From the IMG/VR virus record IMGVR_UViG_3300018080_000142, positions 1 through 64,000 of that record: a stretch of 64,000 bases of DNA; one strand, 5' to 3'. The notes beneath the pieces are model-generated. The model was not told the DNA's origin. It was given only the letters and a program-made list of their open reading frames with translations, and did no database searches. Below, one piece after another: positions 11,801-20,704 of this stretch. Position numbers and translations under genes: made by a program. Every line of letters starts with the position of its first letter. Position 1 is the stretch's first letter. The stretch is from a virus.

Positions 11801-14800
11801 TGGAATACCGATAAACAGGATAACCACTATTGAGATCCTGGATCCTGGTACGACCGGTGATGAAGGTCTGTTGAAAGGCAGAACTCGTTATACGCATAAT
11901 AATGAAGAACATATCCTCTTACCGGAAATTGCATCGAATGTTGATGGTGGAAGGTATGAGAATACCAAGTTTGAGGGCCGGCCGGAAGAAGCTGTTAAGT
12001 ATGTTAGAAGGAATAAAGGAAAACATCTTGACCTCTTTACGCTTGGCGGTGAACTTATGGAATGGGAGATCTACGGCAGGGATGGTGTTATACCTGGTGA
12101 GCTGATGATATCAAACAGAGTGCCGGGAACAAACCTGCATTCGCATACTGTTGGCAGGCTGAAAGTAGGTTTTCCAGCCGGAAACTTTACAATGCTTGAC
12201 AAGGAGAGCCAGAGGAACAGCGGTTCTGACGCTGATGGTGACCAGCGGTTTAATCAGGTTTTCTATAAGGATAAGAACGGCAATATCGTTGAGGACGAAC
12301 CGGATCAGGAAACAAGGGAAGGTCTTGCCAATGATATAATGAGATTGATGGCCGAAGATTACATGAATCCGGCCTTCGATACCAGGGTAAAAAGTCCGAT
12401 CAATACAGAAGCTTATGATCCCATTCTCGATGTTATCTCAGAAAAAGAAAAGCGTGTAGAGTATACCATGCTTGATCCTCGGGGTTATGACCGGGCAAGG
12501 AATGAAAATATGGTTGGTGTCAAGATGAAGGGAATCATGACTGATGCCGTGACCACGTACAGCCTGATAGCAAACAGGAATATTCCCTTCAAGTCAACGC
12601 AACAGATAGGTAATGTGAAGCTGACCGGTTTTGTCAAGGATCCTCTCGGTTATATGAAGGAACATCTTGCAAACTTTGTCAACCTCGCCTTTGACAATGC
12701 TGCTGATCCAAAGATTGAAAGGCTCGGTTTGAATGAGCATACAGCGAATATGTTCGTCATTGCATTGCTTGGAAACCGGGGGCTGGATACAAGGAATCAG
12801 GATGAGATACTGAAATACATTGAAAAGATCGCAAAGTATTTCACTTCACCGATCATGCGTGACTTTACAGAACGGATGAGAAGGGATTCCGGTGGCATGA
12901 GAGCTGTCGATCTTAAGGACGTGGCGAAGAATCTGAAGAATAAATACAAGCCTGAATCTGTTGACCAGATGATTTCGTTCTATAAGAGGGCAAGGGAGTT
13001 TCCGGATCTGAGGAGGTTCTATAGTCTCACACAAAATGCACCTGGCAGTGTGGTTGAATACGTTCTTGATCAGTCATTGTATGACAAGGTCAGAAACAAT
13101 GGGTTTAGATTCATCGATGTTAAGAGACTTTTCGGTAAAAACGATCTTCCGATAGTCCAGTTTGCATCATCCGCAGGATCTCTAAGAGTATCCAAAGATT
13201 ATATCTTCGAAGATACTTTCGATCAGTCGATTGTCGGCCAGGAGCTATACCGGTATATCAGTACGCTTCTTCGCAAGAAACCTGGTGGGTTTACAATGGA
13301 TCAGCTTATCTCTGTATCCAGGGGAATCAACAATATGGCTGCCATACGTGCCATAGGTGTCAAACAAAACATGAGATCTCTCGAGAGTGAGCTTCTGTCA
13401 AATCTTGATAGCTACCGGGAGAAATATCCCGATAATCTGTTCCTTGAGACAGTTCAGAAAGTCAGGCGTAAAGGAAATGATTACCTCGAGATACTTCCTG
13501 ACTACCGGAAAAGCAAGATCGGTGATGTGAAGCTTGCAAATACTCGGAATGATTTCGACCGGCTGAGTGATGATCTTAAGGATAAGTTCGCTGCTTATGC
13601 CTTGTATCGTTGGGGAGCAACTACAAGTACTTTCGGTGGATCCTACTACAATCTGTTCGGTGACGGATATCGTATAGACCTGTCATTGAGAATGCAGGAA
13701 GAACTTCTGTCATGGCAGTTGAATGAGCTTTCTTCCGTTGAGAAACTACAGATCGGTGAATGGATACTCAGAGCATCCAGGGATCCAAACCTGCGTAAAG
13801 TATCTGCGGTTAATCCTGCCTATGAAAATTACTACGACTATAATTCCCTTTCAACAATAGACTTTCCCATCTCTTACGAGGCAATGGACGGACTTCACGG
13901 TGTCTCGAGTATGGAGGATCTCAGCGAATATTCGGAAACACATCAGTTTGATGCCGAGGCATTGCTGGATTACATAGAGAAACAAACCGGTTCAAGGAAG
14001 GTAGTAAGGTTTGCCAAAGGAAAAGTGCAAGAATTCAGGGACAGAGCAATGAAGTTCTTCCCGCCGAACACTACTGCTCCGGAACCGTTAAGAGATATGA
14101 TGCCGTCAAGTGGTATTGGTGAGGCGTTAGCAAGTGAGGATCCGGAACTTCAGGATTTTATTTTTACCCGCCTGCGTAAAATGTATCCTGGGGTCCGGAT
14201 CTTTGCCAGCAGAGATTCTTTCATGGAATTTGTCGAGAAACATGGTGGTCGCGGTTTCAATGTCAATCCGGAGGCCATAGGTAACGCTTTCAAGAATGCC
14301 ATCCGGATCGATCCTGAGAAGGCTGAACAATCAACAATGTTCCATGAATATGCACACATTTACTGGGATGCCCTTCCAGATGACAATAATGTAAAGACCG
14401 ACCTGAGAAATATGTATTATGATCTCTATGCCGACAAGATATTTACATTGGAGGATCTTGATGAAATGATCATAATTGATATCGGTAAGGCTGGTGTAGA
14501 GCGTGGCAGGCTTAAGTTCGAAGGTTTACGACTGGAAAGATTCATGGATCTGTTAAGACAGTTCTGGATCGAGGTTAAGAAGCTGCTTGGATTTGCCAGC
14601 AGACAAGACCTGGTTGATGATCTTACGAATGATATCTGGGAGAACTCCGGCAGGATCAGAACTGAAACTGCATTTGGCGAGGCTGTTGTTCATAATATGA
14701 TATCGTACAACTTCAGTAGTGAAAATATGCCGGGTTTCAATGGTGCTGAACATACTCATTACATCGGTGACAAGCCGGTAACGAGTGTTACCTCTGTGAT

Positions 14801-17800
14801 CGGTACTGAGTTAAAGTCAGATATCTTTAATCCGTCTGCAGTTGCGATGAAAAGCGCTCAGAACTTTGAAAGGATTTACAGCAACTATACCAAGGAAAGA
14901 CTTGGTGAAAAGGAACTCGAGGAGGAAGCTCAGGCTGATCTGGTCATATGGGATGAAAAGACTGAACGCGGAAATACTGCACACAAAGTAGCCGAAAGTG
15001 TGTTTGGCAATGCCATTATAACAAAGGATGACATAGCATGGTTTGAAGATCCGGCTGATTATCGCAAGCTCAGGAACAAACTACTCGAGATAAAAGACCA
15101 CATACTTGCAAGATTCCCGAAAGCAGAGTTCTATCCTGAACGTCATGTCATATCCAAGAAATTCAAGATAGGTGGTTTTGTTGACCTGGTCGTTGATATC
15201 GGAGATAACAAATTGCTGGTATATGATTTCAAGACTGTTGAGAGCCAGCTTGCAGATGATGAAGGTAAAGCATTGCCTGATTACAAGAAAGCTTACGGCC
15301 TGATGAAACCGCCGTTCCAGCATCTCAGCAACTCGAAGTACACGGAGCATATGCTTCAAACGAATATGTATTCTTCCATCCTCGAGGAACAAACGGATCC
15401 GGAAAAACCAGGTCAAGTAAATCAGGTAGTTGAAGTGCGTATCGTACCGATTATTCGTAAAATTGATCCGGAAACGGGAAAATTCACGGATGTTAAGCTT
15501 GGCAATGTTGTCAAGATCCCGAGAAATGATAAAACAATTCAGATCGCTGAAAGAGTGATGGGTCACAGTGTTCTACTACGTGAGGATTTTGACAGGATCT
15601 ATCCGGATTTCAAGGCCAACCTAGAGAAGCTGAAGGTAGCTCCTGTAATAATAAAGGATACGCTCACTGCATTCCATTTTGTAAAGCAGCTGTCACCTGA
15701 TGTAAGTAAGTTCAGCAGAGCTAACGTTTCCGATGCAAGGACTGCCGGCCTGCAGGCGATGAAAGGCATCCTCATTGACCGTGGGTTTGATATGTCAGAC
15801 TTCCGTGGTCCAAGAAAGATGAGTTTCGAAGAACTATTCTACATAGCATATGCTGAGAAACATATCACTAAGCAGATGTTGCTGGATCCTGACAGCGGTG
15901 TATCGCTTGATTCTTTGTTTCCGGAACAGGAAGTGTATAAGAAACTCACTCCAAAACCTAACCCGGCTGCTAAAAAGAGCAGTTGGCACAGAGTAAAACT
16001 CGGCGATAAGGATTATTTACTTCAGGACGTTGGCATAAACAATGCTTCTGTCGGTGATGATGTCATGCGTATATATGATTTCAAATGGAAATCCGGCCGG
16101 ATGGGAAGGAATCATTACAGGTATACTATCCTGAAAATCGATAAGAAAAAAAGAAGGTTCTTTATCCACAATGTAGATTCCGGTGAGGATCACTGGGTTT
16201 CCGTACCTGGAAAGACCGATGGATTCCTGAAGATCCATGCCGACTTGCCGGAAGGTGTCCAGGAACCGGGAGAAGATTCCTTTGTCTCGAGATACATCTA
16301 CGAGGCTGAATCAATCAGAGAAAAGCATTACAAGTCAGATTTCAAGATCGGTGAACCGGCCGAAACAGTCGAAGGTGAACAGGAGCGCAACCGCAAGGAA
16401 AGGCAGTTAAGAGAGATCTGGAAGTTCTTCAGGCAGTATGATGACATGGAAAAGGTTGAGGAATTCCTTAACGATGAAAAAGCAGTGGAGGACTTTTATG
16501 AGATAATGGCATCTGTAGATGCAGAGTTCGGTACACACCTGCAACTATTCATACGTGATGAAGGCGTAAATAATATGCTTGCCAGTGCTGTCAGGAGGGA
16601 ACTGCAGGGATTTGAGGATGTCCCTGATCAATTACTTCCTATGACTACGAACCTGTATTACATGCTCACAATGAACCAGAAGGAAGTCTGGAAGAACTTT
16701 GATAGGCTTAACACTTTCAGGCTTACCATGCCGGCTAGGATGATAGAAATGCGATTTGTACCACTGAGTATGTTTACCACACAGACTGCCGTATCGATCA
16801 AGAAATATAATCAGGAGGCATTTGATCTTACCAGGTCATTCCGAAGATTCGCCAGAGGGAAAGTAAATGTCGAGCTACTTATTGTTGAGGATGGTGAAAG
16901 GCTTTACTGGCGCAGGCCGACTTCTGCAATGAAGGAGGATCACCCACTTGAGTTTGAATTTCTCAAGGAGCTTTACAGATATTACGAATACTTCGATCCT
17001 GAGATGAAAAGATACAAAGATACCGAGCAGGGTTTAACAAAAAGGATCCCGGTGACACAAATCTTTGCATCCAGGAGTGAAATGATCGACAGGTATGGTG
17101 GCAAATGGGGTCCTGTTCTGTACCAAAGATTACAACCAAAGGCTTATGATCATGTTAAGGTGAAACTTATACATGAGATCAATAAGGAAACCGGTGAGGT
17201 CAAGTATCTTGAGGATAGTGATGGTAAACCAGTTTATAGGACATTGAAGCAGATCAAGGAAGGATTCATATTTGACAGGAGTGATCCTGTTGAGCTGGCG
17301 AAGATACTTGGTCCGAGATGGAAAAATATAATGCGTATACCCGGTACTGTACCTGTAGCTGGTAAAGCCGGGCTACTTAATCATTATATTAAGCAGGCAA
17401 TCCAGATATATCGCAAGGGTGGTGACCAGAATAACCTATCAGCCAATATTAATCAATCCAAGCGAAGAATTCCGATGGCCGGAAAAGGATCCACTGTATA
17501 TGCTACTGAACATTACGTAGAGGCCGAAGAAAAATCCATCAACAGCATGATGAAACGGTTCTACCTGAAAAGGATGATGGCTCCCCTGGATTGGATGCTC
17601 GATATGTATGGATCCTATTCGTCAGAATCCAAAGACGAGGATAACTTGATCATGAAATATCTGCGCGTCTGGGGTGAGTACCAGCTGTACGGAAAGAAGC
17701 CGACTGCTGCATTTGAATGGCTTGGAAGTCAAACAATGTCAGATCTAGTAGACGTTGGTAACAGAGCTAATAGCTGGAATAAGATTCTCTTTTCATTGAA

Positions 17801-19424
17801 AACACAGTTTATTAACCTTGCCATTGGTCAGGGAATGGACATAATTCGGGAACCTGGTGCATACATAAGAGGACTTGAGAGAATGTTCGGTTCGGGTGGT
17901 CCGATTAAGAATATTACAAAGGCATGGAGGATTCTGCGTAGATACAAGCTTGCAAACATTGTTAGTGATGTTACATTCGACCAGATTGATAAGGAATTCA
18001 GACTTATGGGTATAGATCTGTCAAAAATTGAGAAAGTTGGTTTTTGGCCTATGGAAGCAGCTGAAAAGCTTAACCAATTTCCAATATTTATAGGTTTGAT
18101 GACCGATGCAGAGTGGAATGCTTATGACAGTACAGGTAAAGTAGTTGACAAGAAAAATGCAATGTCATTCTGGCGAGCCTTAATGCTTGAGGGCAGGGTC
18201 CAGGATATTCATGGTGATTACGGTACAGAAAATGCAGCACCTTTATGGCTAGGTAATACAGGTAAAGCATTACTTCAGTTCAGGAAATGGTTACCAGCAA
18301 TGATCTGGGCTCATCTTGCCCCGTATCATATCGACAGGAATATGGCAGTACGCAGTGGGATCCTGCCAACAGTACATTTGATGGCTAAAGTGATCTCGTA
18401 CAATGTAAGGACCACACAGGAAAAGCAGGAGCAACGTGCCAAGAAAATAGAAGAAATGGCTGAGCGCGGTGAGTTTGCGAATGAAGCATTCTTCAGGAAT
18501 GTAAGCGAATATATGGATACCCTTGTACATGCCGTAAATGGTAAGAAAATACAATGGAAGGATCTCTCTGAAAGTGACAAGAGGAATATCCGTTCATTTG
18601 CAATAGAGGTAATGTTATATGCTGCTATGACATTTACGTACCTTGCAATAATGGGACCTGGTGATGAAAAGACATTCAGGGATTACAGAAAAAGAATATT
18701 TGCTCCATTGTTCAAACGATATCAAGGTGATGTTTTCTGGATCTTTACACCTGATAACTGGCAATATTTCAGCGAACAGATGGTCCCAATGATCAGCATT
18801 ATAGCAGGATCAGTGAAATTTATGTCTGATGCTACCTGGTATATCTATTCGCTTATCGATCCTACAAAAGCTCCCAATGCACTGTATAATAAAGATACAT
18901 TAGTTGCAAGAAAGGGATTCCCAAAGTTTATCGTATCGGGATCATATATAGCGCCCGGTGGTAGTTTGATGAGACATGCAGCAGTAATGATTCGCAGAAA
19001 AAGATTGAAACGCACTCCGGTTGACCTTGAACAGTTCGGTCTGACTTCGGAAGATTTAATTGATTTCGGTGTTCAGGAAGGTGAACTTAATGAATTCAAC
19101 CTGATCGAAATGTCATACAAATATGAAAGGATAATGCGTGACTTACGGCAGGCTGCCAAGTACAATGCATTAAAGAATAAAAATATCGATCCTGATTGGT
19201 TCATGGATCTCGAGACCGGTGAAGATCTGTTACGGTCGGAGGCTGACCAGCTGAAAGACTTGCTAAGAATGATCCAGATTGAACAGCAGGCACTGGATGG
19301 AGAGATCGATCTTGAACAGGTTCAAAAGGATGCTGCAGAGTACCGGAAACTGGAAAAAGCTCGTCAGGCACGTCCAAAGAGAAAAACAAAGCGTAAATTT
19401 AGAGAGGCAATACAACAAAAATAA
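5823..19424 (+). CDS. giant virion polyprotein: DxDGD RNA polymerase, zincin, PD-(D/E)XK nuclease
   Basis: 4533 residues in one uninterrupted frame. Residues 1-450 are helical and coiled-coil rich. Residues about 1740-2150 look like a two-barrel RNA polymerase core: FDGEEF at 1748-1753, TSGTKK at 1838-1843 (lysines expected in the first barrel), NRVPGTNLHSHT from 2098, and the metal-binding DADGD at 2136-2140, the signature of YonO/crAss-type single-subunit polymerases. A zincin motif HEYAH lies at 2841-2845. A RecB/Cas4-like PD-(D/E)XK domain has G3050-H3054, D3121 and D3135-x-K3137. The far C-terminus has a hydrophobic segment (about 4260-4280) and a basic tail. In crAss-like phages such polymerases are packaged and injected to transcribe early genes. 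The zincin could process the polyprotein or act in the host envelope; that is inference. Confidence 0.88.
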   Translation: MPDTTRVYDPRTGKITEPGEEKFTGDTAAGSPIDLRPDAPRAYDPVNNQIGIQIDGEFQPISREQHFYEKGVIPKVEKQIEQYEEELRDFREKIEGTKYITEDEKRNRILEIDMEITKLQQDQRRAARQQQPFDTFALPGPGTAGVSIQMDPEKQGEMKRINEEIIRLAKERRNLAEDLKPVSEEEKRDIRNNYGAFDGFGEIKMHEKYGVERSMRIYREAVSDQLDVLAKARIKVNKPENIISYDNILFGKEPELKHTDQAGLDKIWEAATTDPDYADGDYAAKRKILHQKVKEFLSDKEGIEDKESASYNILSNLLTKFAQSDDGNFTIEGLKLYAEHMSNRVNSMMEYLQGSLSQVKDEDPHEEKRKFDQLERQYGKDAVRQWYNTLMSDAFQLRLVQDQLDKILKMPEARRGLKDAGKGFLATPAHELMLGVYQLAEAMNVNKIVDKVNDGRELTFSEDLALKAYATINYAGNYDTESTVYKATKGMVEMLPYIAEFLISGPTYSAIRGAALKGTTKLARGVIGRQATFRLGKKIYNVADLAALNLARVAGTAVRPIAIPQMPVTKSLQNIRDDVVLNPTMEGIEAEVLKNTGDPLAEGIGKGYWSAFSELFTEKMGRHIMRVIPFAGKIGKQLSGKQMVQRTVLDRFMKLKGIQSIEKLGSYISRNKLGWDGIMEEYLEEVANYYMETAVTGERVHGKEFWDQQLVTFLTVAGFGAFMKPVQLTLHGAVGHKMKYTMETPEGEIKTVNLPRQVHQDLMKIVGKPGAFIDDEAITGFFDKYKGELSREQFDLLMHLTVQEGQKKAQEFVATHGPGRAAKRIDEDELKPEQEITEPAPELSKEEVSEIEEENRKIIAEHPDLARLDLLTEDPATGQLLSPSETVIEQTHQQIADELAEKAEYDQFGNVTNLTPEIERLVEQEETLSRYKDEMHDRSVDFEDLSISDKQERLSIELREGKTLKGKTTPVTDRRFQVELKDGRKVDVWFHRNLAPDVEKKARKAINNHEKVELRLQDWQEWNPDRNITDESGVPYEDRIQAWIGENPVGAVRVTDFREKRARAERAREDRERAVGKLAESTKEFFEGFAVKKAYSDEERRDQAKKFIQMVKDAGVLAGVEVQIAVQRLIEYIRELTNIDDEQKGYLIALVNQNKKEIERIAAQQRIKEKGYARKAEELSIDNLVIPSIEGVAPSGAQKIDAFLNGYAPVWKGLSESLEVSKESVEKAFYQIARRTDALGSLQNEAVFSYFLEGLYAEDRINDAIVDLLRRSSISSVLSLFNFYGNVRLTKQYGMLFNGSTFSMKLLNPSEKYDDFVNSFTNAVKRYEHKGYTGYEALRHRIYAHNEQREELFHSKNQDYSWYWDQSAEQREELRRTQHERDIELLGEFTGIPTDTWREYFTSQTKETMAKPTKDAPRNAEYTTYDNLLAHDTYRGNYPRIQSNIAFNLGFGVIYNREEKRPRTLEEFKEAFEVYFLRGNETTGALSNLYKLSTAIQERDEIGLSGIDVKGDRFSSFVQRSHLFNAAENIRRLNVDNRITRFYRDKDKEMEVVLVNGLHNTKVNRGKKGTHTVNLSSEDLWLTQMDFFLQEGDTYLHWLGQFGDKPAVYFAEVPKETEITSEKISALKKKFPDFDKAVKWVHDEYIQLNQSFFNSFLLSPTKDIDARKRERMDIARNFVYNFAVNMESSNKIFHGSQESYNDLTDIVKRGGSTNSPGYVLNPYIEGGVGETFQFALIEDPTFLGLEAFDGEEFMSADYAERTQVSMGSTLSKVDQEGNEILTTTKSLFSTINYDTGYRGLTKTNRLNIEILASAFPGSKFEHIRDFMKAHSIDVLAGTSGTKKSEMNPDRKAVSIKLWDEEGNLLKKPVIPENSIIARNTSDVFVQQDLRHSTEGSPTNMPSQIPANMQAIENGVEISRKIFRLQVKVMAEMVREFDGKKIDDVKIKWLKDLVNENTQPDLYRLLEAGMTPYEPSFANFMRKMLSSELTRKALGIPINRITTIEILDPGTTGDEGLLKGRTRYTHNNEEHILLPEIASNVDGGRYENTKFEGRPEEAVKYVRRNKGKHLDLFTLGGELMEWEIYGRDGVIPGELMISNRVPGTNLHSHTVGRLKVGFPAGNFTMLDKESQRNSGSDADGDQRFNQVFYKDKNGNIVEDEPDQETREGLANDIMRLMAEDYMNPAFDTRVKSPINTEAYDPILDVISEKEKRVEYTMLDPRGYDRARNENMVGVKMKGIMTDAVTTYSLIANRNIPFKSTQQIGNVKLTGFVKDPLGYMKEHLANFVNLAFDNAADPKIERLGLNEHTANMFVIALLGNRGLDTRNQDEILKYIEKIAKYFTSPIMRDFTERMRRDSGGMRAVDLKDVAKNLKNKYKPESVDQMISFYKRAREFPDLRRFYSLTQNAPGSVVEYVLDQSLYDKVRNNGFRFIDVKRLFGKNDLPIVQFASSAGSLRVSKDYIFEDTFDQSIVGQELYRYISTLLRKKPGGFTMDQLISVSRGINNMAAIRAIGVKQNMRSLESELLSNLDSYREKYPDNLFLETVQKVRRKGNDYLEILPDYRKSKIGDVKLANTRNDFDRLSDDLKDKFAAYALYRWGATTSTFGGSYYNLFGDGYRIDLSLRMQEELLSWQLNELSSVEKLQIGEWILRASRDPNLRKVSAVNPAYENYYDYNSLSTIDFPISYEAMDGLHGVSSMEDLSEYSETHQFDAEALLDYIEKQTGSRKVVRFAKGKVQEFRDRAMKFFPPNTTAPEPLRDMMPSSGIGEALASEDPELQDFIFTRLRKMYPGVRIFASRDSFMEFVEKHGGRGFNVNPEAIGNAFKNAIRIDPEKAEQSTMFHEYAHIYWDALPDDNNVKTDLRNMYYDLYADKIFTLEDLDEMIIIDIGKAGVERGRLKFEGLRLERFMDLLRQFWIEVKKLLGFASRQDLVDDLTNDIWENSGRIRTETAFGEAVVHNMISYNFSSENMPGFNGAEHTHYIGDKPVTSVTSVIGTELKSDIFNPSAVAMKSAQNFERIYSNYTKERLGEKELEEEAQADLVIWDEKTERGNTAHKVAESVFGNAIITKDDIAWFEDPADYRKLRNKLLEIKDHILARFPKAEFYPERHVISKKFKIGGFVDLVVDIGDNKLLVYDFKTVESQLADDEGKALPDYKKAYGLMKPPFQHLSNSKYTEHMLQTNMYSSILEEQTDPEKPGQVNQVVEVRIVPIIRKIDPETGKFTDVKLGNVVKIPRNDKTIQIAERVMGHSVLLREDFDRIYPDFKANLEKLKVAPVIIKDTLTAFHFVKQLSPDVSKFSRANVSDARTAGLQAMKGILIDRGFDMSDFRGPRKMSFEELFYIAYAEKHITKQMLLDPDSGVSLDSLFPEQEVYKKLTPKPNPAAKKSSWHRVKLGDKDYLLQDVGINNASVGDDVMRIYDFKWKSGRMGRNHYRYTILKIDKKKRRFFIHNVDSGEDHWVSVPGKTDGFLKIHADLPEGVQEPGEDSFVSRYIYEAESIREKHYKSDFKIGEPAETVEGEQERNRKERQLREIWKFFRQYDDMEKVEEFLNDEKAVEDFYEIMASVDAEFGTHLQLFIRDEGVNNMLASAVRRELQGFEDVPDQLLPMTTNLYYMLTMNQKEVWKNFDRLNTFRLTMPARMIEMRFVPLSMFTTQTAVSIKKYNQEAFDLTRSFRRFARGKVNVELLIVEDGERLYWRRPTSAMKEDHPLEFEFLKELYRYYEYFDPEMKRYKDTEQGLTKRIPVTQIFASRSEMIDRYGGKWGPVLYQRLQPKAYDHVKVKLIHEINKETGEVKYLEDSDGKPVYRTLKQIKEGFIFDRSDPVELAKILGPRWKNIMRIPGTVPVAGKAGLLNHYIKQAIQIYRKGGDQNNLSANINQSKRRIPMAGKGSTVYATEHYVEAEEKSINSMMKRFYLKRMMAPLDWMLDMYGSYSSESKDEDNLIMKYLRVWGEYQLYGKKPTAAFEWLGSQTMSDLVDVGNRANSWNKILFSLKTQFINLAIGQGMDIIREPGAYIRGLERMFGSGGPIKNITKAWRILRRYKLANIVSDVTFDQIDKEFRLMGIDLSKIEKVGFWPMEAAEKLNQFPIFIGLMTDAEWNAYDSTGKVVDKKNAMSFWRALMLEGRVQDIHGDYGTENAAPLWLGNTGKALLQFRKWLPAMIWAHLAPYHIDRNMAVRSGILPTVHLMAKVISYNVRTTQEKQEQRAKKIEEMAERGEFANEAFFRNVSEYMDTLVHAVNGKKIQWKDLSESDKRNIRSFAIEVMLYAAMTFTYLAIMGPGDEKTFRDYRKRIFAPLFKRYQGDVFWIFTPDNWQYFSEQMVPMISIIAGSVKFMSDATWYIYSLIDPTKAPNALYNKDTLVARKGFPKFIVSGSYIAPGGSLMRHAAVMIRRKRLKRTPVDLEQFGLTSEDLIDFGVQEGELNEFNLIEMSYKYERIMRDLRQAAKYNALKNKNIDPDWFMDLETGEDLLRSEADQLKDLLRMIQIEQQALDGEIDLEQVQKDAAEYRKLEKARQARPKRKTKRKFREAIQQK

Positions 19425-19430
19425 TTAATC

Positions 19431-20030
19431 ATGGCGTACACGGATTTCACTCCTAAGACTCATGTTCAGGAAGCTCAAGACGGAATGGGTTTCAAGATAT
19501 GGGATGAAAGCACCTGGAACGGTGAAAGTGGAAATACCACTTCGGCAGACCTATTTGTTTTTTTCATCAATGATGATGAGGAAACCATCGAATATGATGT
19601 CTACCCGTTGATAAGTGGTGTTGATACTACCAAGTTTGACGAATACCTTGATCGTGACGGTCATATTGTTGACCTGGTCGATCTTACTATTGACGGTGCA
19701 GCAGCTCCGGAACGGTTCGAGGATGGATATTACATCATCAGGATAGTCTACAATGACGGAACCTATGGTGCTGGTGCAGAACCTTATTATGACAATACCC
19801 AGGCATTCCTTGCTGAGTATCGCTGCAGAAAACGTAAGTTACCTGCCACACTGCTTACGTGGCCTATCGATGATGATGTAAGGCGAAAGAACTGGGATAT
19901 CTACCTCGTAGGGCTTTATCTCGAGTCAGCTGAAGATTCTGTCGATCTCGGCAAGAAAGTCGAATTCAGACGAATTATGGCTCTTATAAAGGCTATCTTC
20001 GATTACTATGAAATAACCGAATGCTTTTAA
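19431..20030 (+). CDS. virion protein, beta-sandwich-like N-terminus
   Basis: 199 residues, no firm family. Residues 1-120 alternate short beta strands rich in Asp and aromatics (DLFVFFINDDEETIEYDVYPL, then DGYYIIRIVYNDGTYG). The last 70 residues are helical and end in ITECF. The start follows an AATTAATC leader 6 bases after the giant gene, and the next gene begins 3 bases after its stop. Co-transcription with fiber genes suggests a tail or fiber-attachment part. Function not known. Confidence 0.6.
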   Translation: MAYTDFTPKTHVQEAQDGMGFKIWDESTWNGESGNTTSADLFVFFINDDEETIEYDVYPLISGVDTTKFDEYLDRDGHIVDLVDLTIDGAAAPERFEDGYYIIRIVYNDGTYGAGAEPYYDNTQAFLAEYRCRKRKLPATLLTWPIDDDVRRKNWDIYLVGLYLESAEDSVDLGKKVEFRRIMALIKAIFDYYEITECF

Positions 20031-20033
20031 GTC

Positions 20034-20297
20034 ATGCCACTCAGCTATACACAGACAGAGTATGATAATATCGTTCTCGGGATAGCAGAACATGAGATCC
20101 GGATAACAGATAAGCTCGTTGCCATGAAACGTCAGAACGATCCTGACTGTTGGAGGCAAGAAAATGAACTGATGATGCTGCAGAACTGCCTGCATGCATT
20201 GAAACATTATGATGTCGATGCAGATTTCTTATCAGATGAAGATATATACTATCTGCATGAATTGTGTGTCCTTGTCATACAAAGTTGTCCTTTATAA
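20034..20297 (+). CDS. small helical protein in tail operon
   Basis: 87 residues, helical and acidic, with four Cys (DCWRQ, QNCLHAL, HELCVLVIQSC). No recognised family. Its TAA overlaps the next ATG by one base (TAATG), showing translational coupling to the small fiber protein downstream. Probably a structural accessory or assembly protein, from position only. Confidence 0.6.
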   Translation: MPLSYTQTEYDNIVLGIAEHEIRITDKLVAMKRQNDPDCWRQENELMMLQNCLHALKHYDVDADFLSDEDIYYLHELCVLVIQSCPL

Positions 20298-20704
20298 TGG
20301 GAAGCAAAGAATTCGGTCCTGAGCAGGATTACCCGCCAATATCCCCACCATCGGGGAAACCGTTTCTATTAAGATCGGACGGGCAACCTGCGACTTTCCT
20401 GGACCTGCTGGATACAATAAATTCCTACTCCGGCCACGCAGGAAAATTCCTGATGGTAAAGCTTACAGAGGATGGTGTAACCGTTTCAGCCGTATCGGTA
20501 GAGACCGACAAAAATTATGTCCATAACCAACCAACGCCTTCCGATGACTGGGGAACGATAAATCATGCAATGGGAAAATACCCTACTATAAACATATTTG
20601 ATGACTCTGGAAACGAGGCACACGCTGACATATCTCACGTAGACATTAACAATGTTACCATAACTTCGACAATAGCATTTGCAGGAACAGCATATTTTAA
20701 CTGA
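20297..20704 (+). CDS. small tail-fiber-type protein
   Basis: 135 residues. I chose the ATG at 20297, which overlaps the upstream stop, over an in-frame start at 20264. The C-terminal half matches a beta-rich module common at the ends of phage fibers and baseplate appendages: WGTINHAMGKYPTINIFD, then DINNVTITST and GTAYFN. The N-terminus has PPSGKPFLLRSDG. Its TGA overlaps the ATG of the large fiber gene (ATGA), so both fiber components are made together. Probably part of the host-adhesion device. Confidence 0.6.
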   Translation: MGSKEFGPEQDYPPISPPSGKPFLLRSDGQPATFLDLLDTINSYSGHAGKFLMVKLTEDGVTVSAVSVETDKNYVHNQPTPSDDWGTINHAMGKYPTINIFDDSGNEAHADISHVDINNVTITSTIAFAGTAYFN

